Positions 22,949-34,000 of a stretch of DNA of 64,000 bases are shown here, piece by piece (within the stretch, counting starts at the first letter, position 1; each line of letters opens with the position of its first letter). Location: contig NC_084715.1 in assembly GCF_033807575.1 (NCBI RefSeq), forward strand, positions 11,457,349 to 11,521,348, written 5' to 3'. The notes under the pieces were generated by a model. That model saw only the letters and a list, made by a program, of their open reading frames with translations, did no database searches and was not told where the DNA came from. The DNA is from Cydia pomonella (lineage: Eukaryota; Arthropoda; Insecta; Lepidoptera; Tortricidae). A program made the translations under genes and the position numbers.

Positions 22949-23172
22949 TGTATGATCTTCAATAAAACGATACTTGAAAGTCTTCGGGTATTTATTAATA
23001 ACGTCTTCTTATAGATATGACAATATTATTAATATTAATATTATAGCGAGCTGTGTACCGTGTCAGGGATATAAAGCAAGAGGGGGCTGTCATAGTGACA
23101 CTTGGTAAGGTTTTACAGCACGTTGCATTTACAAAGAATGTTATGACAGGTGCGTTTATAGAGTATGCTACA
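22949..23172 (-). repeat. 5' LTR of the gypsy element
   Basis: Same 224 bp as 18502-18725. The primer-binding site follows immediately at 22948 going left. LTR length is short for gypsy elements. Confidence 0.95.
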
Positions 23173-23218
23173 CTAACATTAACTTAAGAGAGTCATAGTT
23201 GCTACCGTTGCGTTGTGC

Positions 23219-23236
23219 GGGGGGGGGGGGGGGGGG
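23219..23236 (+). repeat. Uninterrupted G tract of 18
   Basis: Eighteen consecutive G followed by CGGC in otherwise AT-rich DNA, 46 bp right of the gypsy insertion. Could form a G-quadruplex; length is likely to be polymorphic and error-prone in sequencing. Confidence 0.9.
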
Positions 23237-23387
23237 CGGCAAAGGTGGCGCGCGAAAAGTATCAAATTTCAGACAATTCAGCCCGCAAAAAGGTCAAAAG
23301 GACCTGGCTGTGGCCCTCGGGTTAACAAGTGCGGAGATGCCTAGAAACTAGCAGGGCCCACGCCGAGGAGGACCCGTGCGATATCAC

Positions 23388-23738
23388 CTTTTTATACAAA
23401 CGTAGTCCTCAATTTCCTCTCTGGGCATTACAATAATTATTGAAAATATTTTAACACATTGTATTGACCATATCAACCACAGCTATTAAACGTTGAGGTT
23501 TGATGTTTTTAAATATTTTAGGAGTTAGGAGCTTAGGAGCATTTAAAATTTGAAATCTGTGTTTTTGCTCCTAATTTTTACAATAATCAAAACATCGAAA
23601 AAAAATTAACGTGAGGAGCTTAGCTATGGTTAGTATACATCAAATAATTTAAAAAAAATCCATAATGTAATGTAATCCATAAGAGGAAAATGGAGACTAC
23701 GTTTGTATGCAGAAGCGGCCGTCCCCTTTCCTCTTAAG
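23388..23738. repeat. Inverted-repeat element, family 2, unnested copy
   Basis: Left end ATACAAACGTAGTCCTCA, right end ACTACGTTTGTATGCAGAAG then GGCCGTCCCCTTTCCTCTTA. Same arrangement as 3295-3968 but without the nested SINE-like insert, so it shows the un-interrupted state. Confidence 0.65.
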
Positions 23739-23958
23739 TACTCGCCGACCCTTTACCTTTTTCAGTTTATACCTATACTAGTCGGTTTGTGACCTGTAGA
23801 ATTAGCGAAATCCCATAAGACTTCGTCATTTTGAAAAAAAAATCAAAACTGAATGGACAAAAAAAATGTTAACGATGATGTTTAAGTGAATGATGTGACA
23901 TTATAGTCATCGAACCTGCTCACAAAATGTTACGAGAATCGGTTGAGAAATGCAAATT

Positions 23959-24098
23959 GTACGGTCAAGGAATTTAATTTCCTACCCATTTCGTACCTTG
24001 TCACAGTGACAAACAACATGGAACTCGCTAGAGACCTCACACTATTGTCACTGTGACAAGGTACGAAATGGGTAGGAAATTAAATTCTTTGACTGTAC
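23959..24098. repeat. MITE with near-perfect long inverted arms
   Basis: GTACGGTCAAGGAATTTAAT to CACAGTGACA is mirrored as TGTCACTGTGACAAGGTACG to TTTGACTGTAC; arms about 55 bp around a ~30-bp loop. The high arm identity suggests a young insertion. GTAC or TA at both edges. Confidence 0.8.
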
Positions 24099-24897
24099 CT
24101 AGGGGAGAACATCCGGACAACTGTAGAGGGGACAAACAAAGCAAATCTTGTGCTATGATACTAGGCGACGAAATTCATACTTATATACATAGAAAACACC
24201 CATGACTTAGGAACAAATATTTGTGTCTATCACACAAATAAATGCCTTCGAACTCGGGACCATCGGCTTCATAGGCAGGGGACCCACTAGGCCAGACCAA
24301 TCGTCAACATACGGAATAATTTTTGGCCAAACTGAAATTATAGACCTCCGCTTCGCTCGGCCAATTAACGGGCAGTAAAATAGTCTCGGAGAGTAAACTT
24401 TACCAACAATTGGTATACCACTTGCTTTAGTTTAATTACAGCTATAATAACCTTGATAAGGAGGTAACTGAACGTGTTATATATTTATTTTGTAATTATT
24501 TTATCACAGACAAATAGAACCAATGAAGATCTTAGTCGTATGTAATTAGTTATATTATGTCGGGCTAAAAAGTGCAAAATAAACACAAGTGCTGATATAC
24601 AGGCATCAGCTCCAAGAGCTCGTGTATAAAATAAACTAATATTGGAATCATATTTTCATAATGGGACGAGTAATGGCGGAGTTATGGAGTATCAAACAAA
24701 AAAAAACATATAACCGAATTGAAACCGCCTCCTTTTGAAAGTCGGTTAAAAAAGTGTAGTTTGTCTCGCACGCGAGCGCAGTCGCAGTGCACTCGTGCTA
24801 AGTTTACACACATTAGGAACACATATTATCACTAAATAGACGGCCAAATTTCGGTACCTAATCTATAAATTATTTATTAACTTATTATTAATTATTA

Positions 24898-24970
24898 CAG
24901 TACGGAGTCCCCGGCGATAAATATTGCACATTGTTCTTTGGAAAGAGACTATTTACGACGAGTTACAAAC
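24898..24970. repeat. One half of a dispersed inverted pair (other half 28857-28930)
   Basis: GGCGATAAATATTGCACATT and GGAAAGAGACT occur here; the reverse complement order (GAGTCTCTTTCCAAAGA ... ATGTGCAATATTTATCGCCG) lies at 28857-28930. The ~4-kb spacing is too long for one MITE and may mark the ends of a larger decayed element or an inversion. Confidence 0.6.
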
Positions 24971-25037
24971 ACGACGACGGTCTATCAATCATCGTATTTA
25001 TTACTTAATTGTACACCTGTATTTGTACCGACTTCTG

Positions 25038-25226
25038 TACCCCTAGTGTAAATTTAGTCGATAGCGAAACGTGACGTACGCGTTTGCGTTAAGTCTCATT
25101 TTGTATGGGTTTTTGAACAGCGCGCCAAGCGGGACGTTTTGGAAAGTCAAAAATCTCATACAAAATGACACTTAACGCAAACGCGTACGTCACGTTTCGC
25201 TGTCGAAAATATTTACACTAGGGGTA
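25038..25226. repeat. MITE with ~65-bp inverted arms
   Basis: GTACCCCTAGTGTAAAT and CGAAACGTGACGTACGCGTT at the left are mirrored at the right by AACGCGTACGTCACGTTTCG and ATTTACACTAGGGGTAC. The loop holds GGGTTTTTGAACAGCGCGCC. Non-coding. Confidence 0.8.
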
Positions 25227-25709
25227 CTGTGCTTCGGAGTTTATAACTCAACTGCAGATTCTGTTGTATTCTGCTTCGGTTCTATTTTTATGTTCTGTGT
25301 TATTTTGTGTTTGTTTTAAGAGTCAATGGGTACAGTCAGCCAAGAAAGTGGTTTACCACTTTTCGACTCTATTTGTCAAGTAATAGTACACTGGAAATCA
25401 GCGTCGTAACACTACTCATGTGCTGTTATCCTTTTCTGAAACCACCCGCAGCACTGTAACTTCTAATTTACCTAGATTTAAGCCTATTTGAATGTTGTTA
25501 TGTATGTGTGTTTCGAATAAAAGCATAATTCATTCATTAATTCAATTGGGTGAATGCACTTTTTCTTGTCACTCATTCCCATGGTTACTGTCGCCTGGGT
25601 TACTTTTAAAACCCTAGTTTTAATGGTATTTAACATAAATAATTTATTACAATTAAAATTGACAATTTCATCATTTATCAAAAACACAACCTCAACTCAA
25701 GTCAATCAG

Positions 25710-25951
25710 TGTGGCTGGAGAGAGTCACCAATGTGTGATTGCGGAGAGCCAGTGCAATCCATGCACCATATCATCTACGACTGCCCAAAGAGAAAATACC
25801 CTGGAGATACTCTGGACTTGCTCCTCCCTGATGAAAACGCAGCCCGATGGGTGAAGGAGCTAGATGTAAAATTATAGTACCTAATTAGTTAAAGTTTCAC
25901 TAATAGTGTAAGCGACCTTGACAAATATCTAGCCATAGGATTAAATAAATA
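25710..25951 (+). mobile_element. 5'-truncated LINE 3' end with target duplication
   Basis: Encodes the C-terminal tail of a non-LTR retrotransposon ORF2, with the knuckle-like region SPMCDCGEPVQSMHHIIYDC ending at TAG 25877, then a short 3' UTR and a TAAA-rich tail. Flanked by AACTCAAGTCAATCAG (25694-25709) and AACTCAAGTCAGTCAG (25952-25967), a 16-bp duplication with one mismatch. Clade uncertain (Jockey/I-like by that motif). Confidence 0.8.
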
Positions 25952-26573
25952 AACTCAAGTCAGTCAGAAAATTACTCTCCATAGAAAGTTTCATTTATAG
26001 TTAACTGTGTTTACAGCTCTTGAGTAAATGTTTAAATTCTTAGCACTGTTGACGATGAAGATCTAAAAGCATAATAATGGTGTTCTGAATATAATATAAC
26101 CGGCACTCTTCTCCACTGTATTTACAATTAGCCCCTACGCCAGCTGAGACCGATTTGCGGGCATCTATTTGCACCCGTGAATGAGTTCTAGCTGGTGTAT
26201 TACATAACATCAAGTTTGTTATAAATGGCCTCAGCGCTGTTGGCTTCGGCAAACACACGACACTTCCCAAAACCCCATGGTCCCGAGATATAGAAAGACA
26301 TACATAATAATAATAAACTGTTTACGCTATAACTAAAGTCATTCGGCTACCAATAATTTTAATTTTAATGTGCGTATTTGAAATTTTCAGTTAAATAAGA
26401 GTTCATTCAAGAAATGTATAACTTCATATAAAAATAATGGATACTTATACATAATATGTTTAGTAAAAACATGTTAAATACCCCTTAAACGTCGAATTAT
26501 GGCAGCTGTCAGAATTCCACGGAAATAAAAATCTGAGTTTAGATACAAAACTATTTACTATTGGGATTTTATT

Positions 26574-26853
26574 CACTTAAGAGCAAAACTGTCCCAGTAG
26601 TAGCATATTAGGAGAATGTAGAGAAGTTGATGTCGATCAAGGGGAGGGGCACATAATTAATACATAACAGTACTCCTTGAAATTTTCTACAAATCCGCCT
26701 AACATATGATGGCCTTGTCATTAACGGTTATTTTGTAATTTCGAATCGAAAAGTAGAAAAAAAAACCACATTTTTATTTTTTCCAATATTTTTATATCCT
26801 CCTATGGAAACTCTCCTAATATGCTACTAATGGGACAGTTTTGCTCCTAAGTG
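26574..26853. repeat. MITE with ~42-bp inverted arms
   Basis: CACTTAAGAGCAAAACTGTC and GTAGCATATTAGGAGA at the left are mirrored by TCTCCTAATATGCTACTA and GACAGTTTTGCTCCTAAGTG at the right. About 280 bp, non-coding. Confidence 0.8.
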
Positions 26854-27141
26854 TACGTACACCTACTTTATGGGGCACATTCGTATCACAAACATGACTG
26901 TTCCAATGTACCCCAATTAATAGATTTCTTTTTCTTTTTCAGATAATTTGCAAAATTGGCAGGGAGCCACATAGAGGAATCCAGAATTCCAGATTAATAG
27001 AAAAGAAAATTAGACATCGGCAAAAAATGTTGTGGTAGGAAAATTGTCTTACAGTAACCTGTCTGTACCGTGTTACATTTTGTAATGTAAGAAATGTATA
27101 ACTTTGTTGATAATAGTATTCTATACAACCGTGTTATAATA

Positions 27142-27226
27142 GATGAGCTTTTCAGTCGAGTACCATGTTTAGGGAATTAAACTTGCTGAGTTGCCTAAGT
27201 AAGGTACGAGATTGAAAAGCTCATCA
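27142..27226. repeat. Small hairpin repeat
   Basis: GATGAGCTTTTCAGTCGAGT and the mirrored GAGATTGAAAAGCTCATC enclose about 45 bp. Probably a short MITE. Confidence 0.6.
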
Positions 27227-27849
27227 GATTAATATCACTATTATGTACAATACTTTTTCTACGAGTTATCTAAAATCCTTTTTTTTTCTATTAAGCCTAC
27301 CTACATAATTAATGATAATTGGTATGTATCTCACTAGACAAAAATGTAGTACTTACAAAAGACATACACACGCGTTTTATGTCTTTTATATGGGAGCGCG
27401 GCGGCACGTGATTGGTCAAATTCTTTAGTCATTTAGTCAACTATGATTACAGCGTATCGAAACGAATATTATAGTTACGTTGGGAGCCCATACATGAAAA
27501 GTACCCAATTATAGTTTGGTATACGAAATCTTAATTCAACCATGAACGAGTAGAAAAAAGGTTTTAAAGTTTAACTTATTTCACCTTTGCTATTTTCATG
27601 GTCAATTAGAACGATTTATGATTTAAAAATGTTTTATTTAACCTATACGAAGTTACACCACACTGTCGGAATGTTCCCCCTACATATGTACGAATGTACC
27701 CCCTCGATGGGATAGATTCGGACATTCAAAAGCTTTTACTAAAATTCAATCCATTAATATATATTAAAAGTTCTAACAGCCGCTTCGGTAGTCAAGTGGA
27801 ATATATGTATAATGTTATAATGATTGATTGAACAATCTATCTTTAATTA

Positions 27850-28110
27850 CCCAATGTTAGTAAGTTTTTGGCAAACATTTCATTTTTGGTACAAGATTTT
27901 ATCGATGACTGTACGTTTCTTTCCATGGACAACTATTACCTACTCATTGAGACAATTGTAAAAACGCCAAACAAAATGAGTCTGCGTTGATTTATCACCC
28001 AGTTCCCATGGCCACCTCTTGTCTCGATCATCAGATCAGCTCCATGTCATCATAATATTGCATTGTCATCCGATCATCCGAAGTGGGCCATATTCAGATT
28101 CCAAGATTTG
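27850..28110 (+). repeat. Dispersed repeat, family 4 (second copy 49680-50000)
   Basis: Shares TAAGTTTTTGGCAAA, TTTTTGGTACAAG, GAGACAATT, CAAA...TGCGTTG.TTTATCAC and CCATGTCATCATA in the same order with the start of the repeat block in WDR12 intron 7. Class unknown. Confidence 0.6.
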
Positions 28111-28856
28111 ACTTCAACAAAATAAATACCTACCTACATACTCGTAATAACAAGGCAAGTTAAATAATACCTTGTAAGAATCAAAGTCTAAAAAGTGTAC
28201 GAATGGAGCCCATCTTCCCCTAAGCTGACAGGACAGAATGGCAACAAAAACGAACCGGCCACTTGCATGCCGGGCCTATACGATATACGATATAAAAGCC
28301 ATAAGAACAAAAGGGCGTATCTTCTCTGCATTTACGACGCCCTTTTATGAACTAGAAAAGTTTTTTTTGTAAAAAAACCTGATTCATGTTATTTTTCGAC
28401 TTCCGCAGCGATTGTTAAGAAAATGATTCACTTCATCTATAAACTTTTATTGAAAGATTTGAAACCTTGACCTTATTTTTAAAGACCTATCAATTTATGT
28501 AGATACTTATCACACGTCGATATTTACTAAAAATATATTTAGGTACATAGGTACTTTAACTTCTAAATTATGTTCGAAATTCCATTCTACTTTTTGAGAT
28601 AAATAGCTGTGATGTATGGACAAACAGACGGACGGACGGACAAGACGTTGATGAAACTATAGTTTCCTTTTTTGCCATTTTGGCTACGGAATTCTAAAAA
28701 TTTGATTCACCCAAGTATCGTCATATCAAATTAGTTTACGTCAAATCGATAACATTTAAACTTTAAATAAGTATCGCCAACGACTGGCAAACAGCACGTA
28801 GGTACATACATACGGTATGTAACATACCTCTAGTACGTGACAACGCTTTACGAAGA

Positions 28857-28930
28857 CGAAATTAGCCGAGTCTCTTTCCAAAGACCGATAGTGTCAATGT
28901 GCAATATTTATCGCCGGTTACTGTACGATT
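28857..28930. repeat. Other half of the inverted pair with 24898-24970
   Basis: Carries GAGTCTCTTTCCAAAGA and ATGTGCAATATTTATCGCCG, the reverse complement of the sequence at 24898-24970 with a few changes. It ends about 180 bp upstream of the EcKL D start codon. Confidence 0.6.
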
Positions 28931-29107
28931 AACCTGATATGTAAAATGTACCTAAATTTATTAATTCCGTATCTGACTACATTTTTGTGCAAGACTACTC
29001 AAAGCGCTCTAGTCATTAAGTGCCGGAATCATATTGACCCATTTTATGCACTTTAATGATTTAAATATACTTTTTTCAAATTAAGACTACCGGAAATTGG
29101 AATCACG

Positions 29108-30706
29108 ATGGACTTATTAAACCAAGAGGAAATAAACACTATAATTAAACAATATGGAAGCTTTAAAGTGCTTGATTTTTCGATATCGAAGTATTCAGAT
29201 GTGTTTATCGGTTCTTTGGGAGATCATTTTAAGCTTATAGTCACAGTGGATGACAGTGTTCAGTCTAAATACAAGTTCTTTGTGAAGTGTATGCCAAAAA
29301 ACCAATGGGTAGCAGAGTATTTGACGAAATCAAACTATTTCCGTCGAGAATACACAATGTTACGTGAGCTTTTCGTAGAGTTTGACCGTAATGGAGGTAA
29401 GTTACAAGTCTTAACCACTAAATAACTAATTAATTACCAATAGACAGTTATTCATTTAAGAAAGAAGTGTTTTAGAGGATATTGGAAGACCGCTTCTCCA
29501 TATAAGCGTAGTGAATCCCCATTTTCCTCCCTGGATATTGATATGGAAAATATTTTTACACAATATTGTATATTAACAAATTCCATAAGTATTAAAAAAA
29601 AAACTCTTTTTTAATTACAAAATAGAAAAATAAACTAACGAAGTATGTCCCTACGTGATGACTGTGATTCATTTACATCAAAGTGCGTGATGTAACATAA
29701 TATCCATATCCAGAGATAGGAAATTTATTAAAATATTTCTTATAAACTTTTGATATTTTTGACAGGAAGCAAGTGGCGTCCGAGGTCAGTCTTTGTAAAA
29801 GAAAATGTATTTGTATTCGAAGACGCGAGAGAATTGGGATATCAAATGGCTGGAGAAAGTCAAGGAGGCATTCTGAGTTACAAAGAAATGCAGGCTGCAG
29901 TTATAGCTCTAGCTCGATTTCACGCTCGGTCTCTCATTTACGAGGAAAAAAAGTCTCAAGAACTGCATAGACCATACAGAATTTGGGAAGATTTTAGCGA
30001 ACTCCTACAACAATCACCGGACCACGACTGGCGTAACACAGGAAGAAATGCTGTCATCGAATTTCTCAAAGTTTATTCGAAACGCAAAAACGAACCAGAC
30101 TTTTCGAAGAATGTCACGGAATTATTAATCTCTTTATTTGACGATGCATTGAACTTAATGAAACCTAGTGCAAAATACCGGAATACTGTGATCCATCGCG
30201 ATCTCTGGTGTAATAATATACTGATTAAATCCGATAATGAAAATGATCACGCACTGATAGTCGACTTCCAGACAGTTTTGTACGGTGCTCCAACATTGGA
30301 CTTGTCTTCACTTATATACTTTAACACTACCAAACACTTCAGAGATATATATCTTCATGAAATGCTTGAGATTTATTACGAGGAGCTGTCTAATGAAGTT
30401 AAACGTGAACTTAACATTATTTTTTCAACGATTTTGAGTAAAGATACGTTTATGGAGTCGTATGAAGAGTGTGTTCTTTTCGGAATGACCCAAGCGGCGA
30501 TATTAGTGCCTATAACAGCGATGAAAGTGGAAAAGAAAGAGGAATTATATTCTACTCCAGAATCTGGGCATAGAATAAACAACGTGTCGCGCAGTAAGGA
30601 AATAATTGACGTGGCTAACGAAGACGCGACATACTGCTCCAGAATAACAGAGTTATTTGAAGACATTGTTGATAGATACTATAATGTGAAAAGAGAAGTT
30701 AATTAA
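29108..30706 (+). CDS. EcKL (CHK kinase-like) gene D, intact, two exons
   Basis: Exon 1 29108-29396 and exon 2 29766-30706 join in phase 1 to give 409 residues. Start ATG is in good context (CACGATGG). Landmarks: KYKFFVKCMP in the N-lobe, GSKWRPRSVFVKENVFVFED after the intron, LARFHARSLIYEEKKSQELH, VIHRDLWCNNILI (catalytic Asp and Asn), LIVDFQ (metal Asp) and YGAPTLDLSSLIYF. It is the close paralogue of C on the opposite strand and the only intact member of that sub-lineage here. Predicted soluble kinase for a small molecule; ecdysteroid 22-kinase activity is known only for a few family members. The intron has a fragment of repeat family 2. Confidence 0.92.
29480..29600. repeat. Repeat family 2 fragment in EcKL D intron
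   Basis: CCGCTTCTCCATATAAGCGTAG and CATTTTCCTCCCTGGATATTGATATGG-like sequence matches one end of 3295-3968. Only one end is visible. EcKL A also has this family in the same intron. Confidence 0.5.
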
Positions 30707-31048
30707 ATAGTCATTTCGTTCCTAGAGGACACTGCTGACGAGGTTCAATCTTGCAATCATAATTCGGCGATAGAAAAAAAAGTTTATTCTGGTTTCATGT
30801 CTTACAACTATTTACAATATTCTTCTGCCAAACCACATAATGGTTTGTTGGCAGACGAGTCTCCTATAATAATTGTGTAATAAGGAAGGTGTAATTTATA
30901 CGTAAATTGAACTTATATTATTATCTATTAAAAGTTTTGTGTAAAGTGTAGAGCTGTTTCACCATGACCGCGTTTCCTTGGTTACGGTTATCTAAGGGTT
31001 GCTATTGCTATAGGTAGTAAAATGAAAACACAAAATACATTAAAAGCT
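30707..31048. other. Convergent spacer between EcKL D and WDR75
   Basis: 342 bp between the two stop codons. AT-rich with ATTATTATCTATTAAAAG. It should contain both poly(A) sites; TTTATT near 31040 is an AATAAA on the minus strand just after the WDR75 stop. Confidence 0.5.
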
Positions 31049-34000
31049 TTATTTACTTAAACCAAAGATAGCCCCTGCCGCATCCTCCTGAAGCAAGGGC
31101 ATTGTAAGTATTTTCTTTAACCGTTTCTTCTTAATGGCTTCGTAGTTCGGCGTCCATAGTTGCGTCTTAGGTTCGACCTGTGTCTCCTTAACTTCTTCTA
31201 TCTCATCGTCTGAAGACTGAGGGTCAACTTCCATGATACTTATGTCTGTTTCCTCTGGTTCTTCGGCGATTTCTTGCCCGGATATGTGCTCGAGGAATTC
31301 AGTGCAAATGAGACTGACAGGCGGTAGCATGTGTGGCGCCGCTGACAAGAACTGGAACAAAGATTAACATAGGTTCTTTAGTGACGTTGAACACAATCCC
31401 TTCTTTGTTCAATTTTCATTTGATTAAGACGACTTTGCCAAAAAAACGACACGATGCCTTCTAGGCCAATCAAATTAGACGCATAAAGAGCGTTTTGAGG
31501 AGTTATCCCAGCAAGCTGGAAATCGTTTTCATTCCTTCATTTGGCCCTAAATGCGTGAGTTTGCGCAATCACAGGTGTGCATACATTATGGAAGCCTTGA
31601 CTCGCGCTGTGAAATGCGACTCTAATCTTATAGTAGACAAGAGATTCTTTGTTTTATTCCCCATTAAAATGACACTTCAATTTCCTCAATGTTTCCAACC
31701 AATCTAGAATTTTTGAACAAAATTGGTACAGAAACAGAGACATCAACAGAAGCGAGACCGGAAGATTGGGTAATGACCAATCGAACCGTAATCCTCGTAT
31801 TTGGGATATAACAAGCTTAAATTTATTTTGTATCAAGCAGAAACGGCTGCGAACGATGCTATTAAGCTTAGGAACCAATTTTAAGTGGAAAAATTCACGG
31901 TCTTGGATGGGACTTGTGGGCGCGGATTCAGGTCCCACCCAAGACAGTGAATTTTTCCACTTTAAATTTGTTTCTAAGGTTAAAAAAAGCTTAGCCGATT
32001 ATCTTTAGTAGAAGTTCGCCTATCGAGCGCGGCGTGCCATCGTGAACCTTGGTCGGATGTACGAAGGTTTACATTGGGCTGCAGCCGCGCGCGTTACTGA
32101 TGTCATGGGCGATCAAAGGGTCAAAAGATACAAAGACATACCTGTTGGATAGCCCCACTTCCCAAAGCGTCTTGGTTAAGTTCTTCCAATTCCCCTGCTT
32201 GCGCAGGCGTGACTTCGGACACCTGCTGTTCAGCCAGTAGGGCTCCAAAATTGGACGTGGGCAGGTTCGTGTGCGAGATTACTTCTAGCTGGTCTTTTTT
32301 GGACTGTTCTGGCTCGAGACAGTAGATTTCCTGTATAAAATATTAACGTGATACATTTTGGAAATATATATAGCAATAATATAATAGGTTAGTATTATTA
32401 GTTACAGAATGGTTTTTCACCAAAGTACGAGGAAGCCGGAACGTACAGTCGCAACATATAGAGAGCGATGGCTGAAGTGGCGAAATATATAGAAACACAT
32501 CTTTATTATCATAGAAATAAGGATTTGTTCCGGTATATTTGGTATATGATCTGACTGTACATAAACTAATTGAAACAGATTTTCAGATATGAATGGAAAT
32601 AAACCATTCTCATTCTATTTCACATTATCAGATAAGCATACGTCCGGTAGAGAAATCCTTTCAAGTACAAATATTTTATCCTAGTTTCTACATTACGATA
32701 GGTCCTTTCTTTATTTCTTCCTACTTTCATCAACCAAGGTTAGTAGATACGGGAATACTTACGAATTGTGTTCTTCGAATTTTGTTCTATACACTAACCC
32801 CTTATTCATAAACCTGTCATACCAATACGTTGGAAAGGGACAAACGATGATCAGCGGCATCGTAACTTTAGTACACGTTTATGAATAAGGGGGTTACACC
32901 ATAACACTGTATGTCTTTACTCTATCTCTCTTGCGAGTTGTATGGCTTTACTCTCTCGCGCACAGTTAGTATAGTAAAAAAATTGTATTGACACAATTTG
33001 GCATCTTGCCTCATTTTTTTGAACGTCACGCCTACAATATGCGGCGTGTCTTGGCATACTTATGCAGGCATTTAGATAAAAAAGTAGGCATCGATGAAGT
33101 GTGGACACAAACAATTTTTTCGTATTTCATTGCGCATTTCAGATACCAATAGCGAGATTGTATTTATTTAGACATCGGACATTATCTCCGATACGTATGT
33201 GTATGTATATTAATGATATTGCGTGTGTATGTTATGCAGTGCCGGATTAACCATTAAGCAAAATAAGCACTTGCTTAGGGCACCACGTCTAGGGGGGCAC
33301 CAAAATCGTAGGGAAAAAACGCACAGGCTGCATCAGCATCGCAGTCGTAGGTACTTATGTACACGAAACTTTTTGATACGTGTGTTCCAATCTAATAACG
33401 AAGGGTCGTAAGAGAGTAAGGACACGTAAGCACATCTCCAACCTTACGCGGAGGCCCTCAAAGCTCATGGCCAAAAAATCTTACCGTCGGGCTTGTGGCC
33501 AACCGATTTTCTCAACGTAGATTACCGATTTTGTAGCGAACTTTGCTCTCTTGGACGCCAAATGTGTCGGCCAGGCCGAGTTTCTGCAGAGCCGTGATCC
33601 TGCGACCTAATTGTCCAAGTGTTACAAAGGGCCCAGCGAAGGCCGACAACCAAAAGTATTTTATCAAGTTGCGCTTTCGAGTTAAGCCAAAGGTCGAGCA
33701 GTAGGAGAATCGTGATTACATAGGTTCGATTTCAAGCCACTCTTTTGCAGTTCGGCATTAAGTCTTATGCGACGCTAGGCCTCTACTTTTTGCAAACTGC
33801 CTCACTTTCACTTGGCCATGGATCCAAATCCAAGTCCTCTCTCGCAGCAGGGCCTTGTGCCTTGCTCACACTTCGCCATTGGTTGTATTGTATGATAACG
33901 CGCCGCGATCGGACGCTCCGGACATCCACCCATTCACACCTCGCCATTGGGCAAATTCAAGCCTGGCTTTCTTCCAGCTCGACCTTTGGCCTATCCGTAA

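Larger units (their letters stand above)
18502..23172 (-). mobile_element. Complete young Ty3/gypsy LTR retrotransposon
   Basis: 4,671 bp, bounded by two 224-bp LTRs that look identical and by a perfect 5-bp target duplication CTAAC (18497-18501 and 23173-23177). Reading on the minus strand: 5' LTR (23172-22949), a primer-binding site starting TGGCGCAGCCG directly after it, gag (22820-21966), pol (21965-18978), a purine tract GAAAAGGGAAAGA before the 3' LTR (18725-18502). No env. Identical LTRs and open frames say the insertion is very recent and possibly still active. The general layout and paired zinc knuckles recall mag-type elements of moths, but clade assignment needs a tree. Confidence 0.95.
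23178..29107. other. Intergenic region between gypsy element and EcKL D
   Basis: About 5.9 kb without a supportable gene. It consists of repeats itemised separately (23219-23236, 23388-23738, 23959-24098, 24898-24970, 25038-25226, 25710-25951, 26574-26853, 27142-27226, 27850-28110, 28857-28930) and AT-rich spacer. D's promoter should be just left of 29108. It separates the divergent loci C and D, which may once have been close neighbours. Confidence 0.6.

Noticed and set aside
26040..26270. 76-codon frame on - in the C-D spacer
   Set aside because: No start context, splice partner or motif; surrounded by repeats.
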